A stretch of 64,000 bases of DNA from positions 27,840,424 to 27,904,423 of the forward strand of contig NC_091325.1 in the NCBI RefSeq assembly GCF_038502225.1, in the 5' to 3' direction. A program made the translations under genes and the position numbers. The DNA comes from Cherax quadricarinatus. Lineage: Eukaryota > Arthropoda > Malacostraca > Decapoda > Parastacidae. Below are positions 57,585-64,000 of this stretch, piece by piece. A model generated the notes under the pieces. That model saw only the letters and a program-made list of their open reading frames with translations. It was not told the DNA's origin and did not search any database. Within the stretch, counting starts at the first letter, position 1; every line of letters starts with the position of its first letter.

Positions 57585-58025
57585 TATGTGTGAATGAAAA
57601 CAGAGGGTTCTATGCCGGCTCCGAGCAAACAGTAAGTAGAATGGGGTCCCTTGACCATCCAATCTTCTCACCAACAAATCAAGAGTGTCCTACGACAGTT
57701 CCCTGGATATAATAAAGAGCTCAATGAAACAACTTGTCACTGGAAAATCTCTGGTACCTAGAGTCTATTCCTCCAAATCGTTTCAAGCTCAAGAATAAAG
57801 GTGACAGAATTAACTAGTATATCCTGCCTTGACTTGACTTACAATAAATTGAGACTATAACAATCACCAAATCTTTTAAATACCTGTACTGTAGTCCTAC
57901 CATAGAGAATGATTACTCAGGGCTGGTGGTAACCGTCTGTGGCATGCGGCATTGAAGTTCCAATGGTAGATTCGAGATGGAGTCGAATCTTGATTTAGTC
58001 GAGTTGATCCTAGCAAGGCTCCACT
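57585..58025 (-). other. Leader and primer-binding region of element G
   Basis: Follows the 5' LTR of G in its sense direction. TGGAGCCTTGCTAGGATC starts two bases after the LTR end and is a plausible primer-binding site. The rest is noncoding and is cut by CR1-E at 57584. Confidence 0.6.
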
Positions 58026-58951
58026 TGTGAAGGCTTACTCAGCCCTGTAACAACTTCAGTCAGTATTACCAAGGCTGGCTCCTCCTCGGGAAAATTAATA
58101 CATAGAAAAAGAAATAATAATTCACAAAGATAAACACTTTATTATTTATTAATGCATAGATAAAACAGTGAAACATGAAGGTGTATCCTATTTGAAAGAA
58201 AAATGAAAAATGTTATGAAAAAATAACATTTGAATTCAATGCTAATATGTACATTTATACTGGGGTGTCTTGTGGAGGTTTACACCTTCTTGTAGAAGTT
58301 GTAGCCGTTACTGATGATGTGGGGGGGGGTCACTGGTGTTGGTGACAACCCAACAGCTAGTTCTTCAGAGAATCTATAGCCTTGAATAGTCAGTCCAGAA
58401 GACAGGAAAGCAGGTTCTTTACCACTACAAAGATGAGGAGTTGTTGTCTGCTGTCGCCTACAGTTAATCAGGTAGGTAGATCCAAAAAGTGACGTCTCCA
58501 GACTTTTGCAAAAGTCCTTCTCCTTCAACACTTCTCGTTGGTTGGCAGGTGACCCGATCTGTCATTCCAAGCTGGAAAGAGAGACAGGTTACCTACTGCT
58601 TAAGAAATCACTCTCCATGATAAGTACAATACCTAAAAGATGTGGTGATTATCAAAACATCTAACATGGAGATCAAGGCTGAAAGGACTAAGTTTATTAT
58701 TGGTCAAAAGTGAAGCTTTCAACCAATAAGTCCACTAGAATAGGAGCAGGCTTTTACTTACAGTTGTGCTGGGAGCTGTGAGTCGAGTGATTACTGTTTG
58801 GCCGGAGCCCCACACGTCACCTTTCGGGGTGGGGAGAAAGGTGGGGGATAGCAGGAGCTAGACTTACCCTACCTTAACAAGCAGCCGGCAATCAAACTGT
58901 CGTTTCCATATACTCGCTCGCTACTCCTATCTGTTGAACTTTTCCCTCACA
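58026..58951 (-). repeat. 5' LTR of element G
   Basis: 926 bp, with TGTGAGGG at its start on the minus strand and CTTCACA at its end. Confidence 0.88.
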
Positions 58952-58956
58952 AAGGT

Positions 58957-64000
<5,044 letters not shown>

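Larger units (their letters stand above)
38554..58951 (-). mobile_element. Ty3/gypsy LTR retrotransposon G with IN before RT (20.4 kb with nested inserts)
   Basis: The two LTRs (38554-39386 and 58026-58951) have TGTGAGGG...CTTCACA ends on the minus strand and are flanked by the 5-bp duplication AAGGT (38549-38553 and 58952-58956). Between them lie gag, protease, integrase, RT and RNase H in the order gag-PR-IN-RT-RH. The 13.3-kb CR1-E block sits in the leader between 44234 and 57584. Without it the element is about 7 kb. Confidence 0.88.

Overview
This window is eukaryotic repeat-dense DNA, very probably from a decapod crustacean. The evidence is the CR1-type LINEs whose 3' ends carry short (AAGAACAT)n runs, the RTE element ending in a (AT)n tail, abundant trinucleotide microsatellites, and repeat families I recognise from decapod genomes. 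The species cannot be fixed from sequence alone. I see no convincing host protein-coding gene, tRNA or rRNA. Nearly every long reading frame belongs to a retrotransposon or is an artefact of a tandem array.

Layout. 1-6482: the 3' part of a Tx1/L1-like LINE, whose 3' untranslated region holds a 4.6-kb array of 42-bp units; it ends against a 41-bp minisatellite (6483-6707). 7300-8010: nested copies of a small element with a hammerhead-ribozyme-like core, one of them a near-perfect hairpin. 8340-9400: microsatellites, a SINE-like fragment and a 30-bp tandem repeat. 9691-37575: one 27/25-bp minisatellite split by two LINEs, a Tx1-like copy (9895-15950) and CR1-D (17571-36341). CR1-D is itself interrupted by CR1-A (19019-24807) and by a head-to-tail CR1-B/CR1-C pair (about 25576-34285). 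Small hammerhead-bearing elements interrupt CR1-A, CR1-B and CR1-D. CR1-A also carries a 2.2-kb insertion with a three-knuckle gag-like frame and a hammerhead-type end. 38554-58951: a Ty3/gypsy element on the minus strand (element G), expanded to 20.4 kb by CR1-E (44234-57584). CR1-E in turn holds a second, plus-strand Ty3/gypsy element (H, 44366-50519) and a Jockey-like LINE (F, 50788-53929). 59855-63525: a nearly intact RTE LINE between two (AT)n tracts.

The most interesting signals are three. First, the hammerhead-like elements share core motifs, show compensatory change in stem II, and sit between short target duplications, often as inverted dimers; one carries a gag-like frame. Second, both Ty3/gypsy elements have integrase before reverse transcriptase, the Gmr1-like order, opposite to normal Ty3/gypsy. 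Third, a Tx1-like LINE is inserted into a minisatellite so precisely that the repeat unit is restored when it is removed.

All coordinates and alignments were made by eye. Clade names come from motif recognition, not from a database search.
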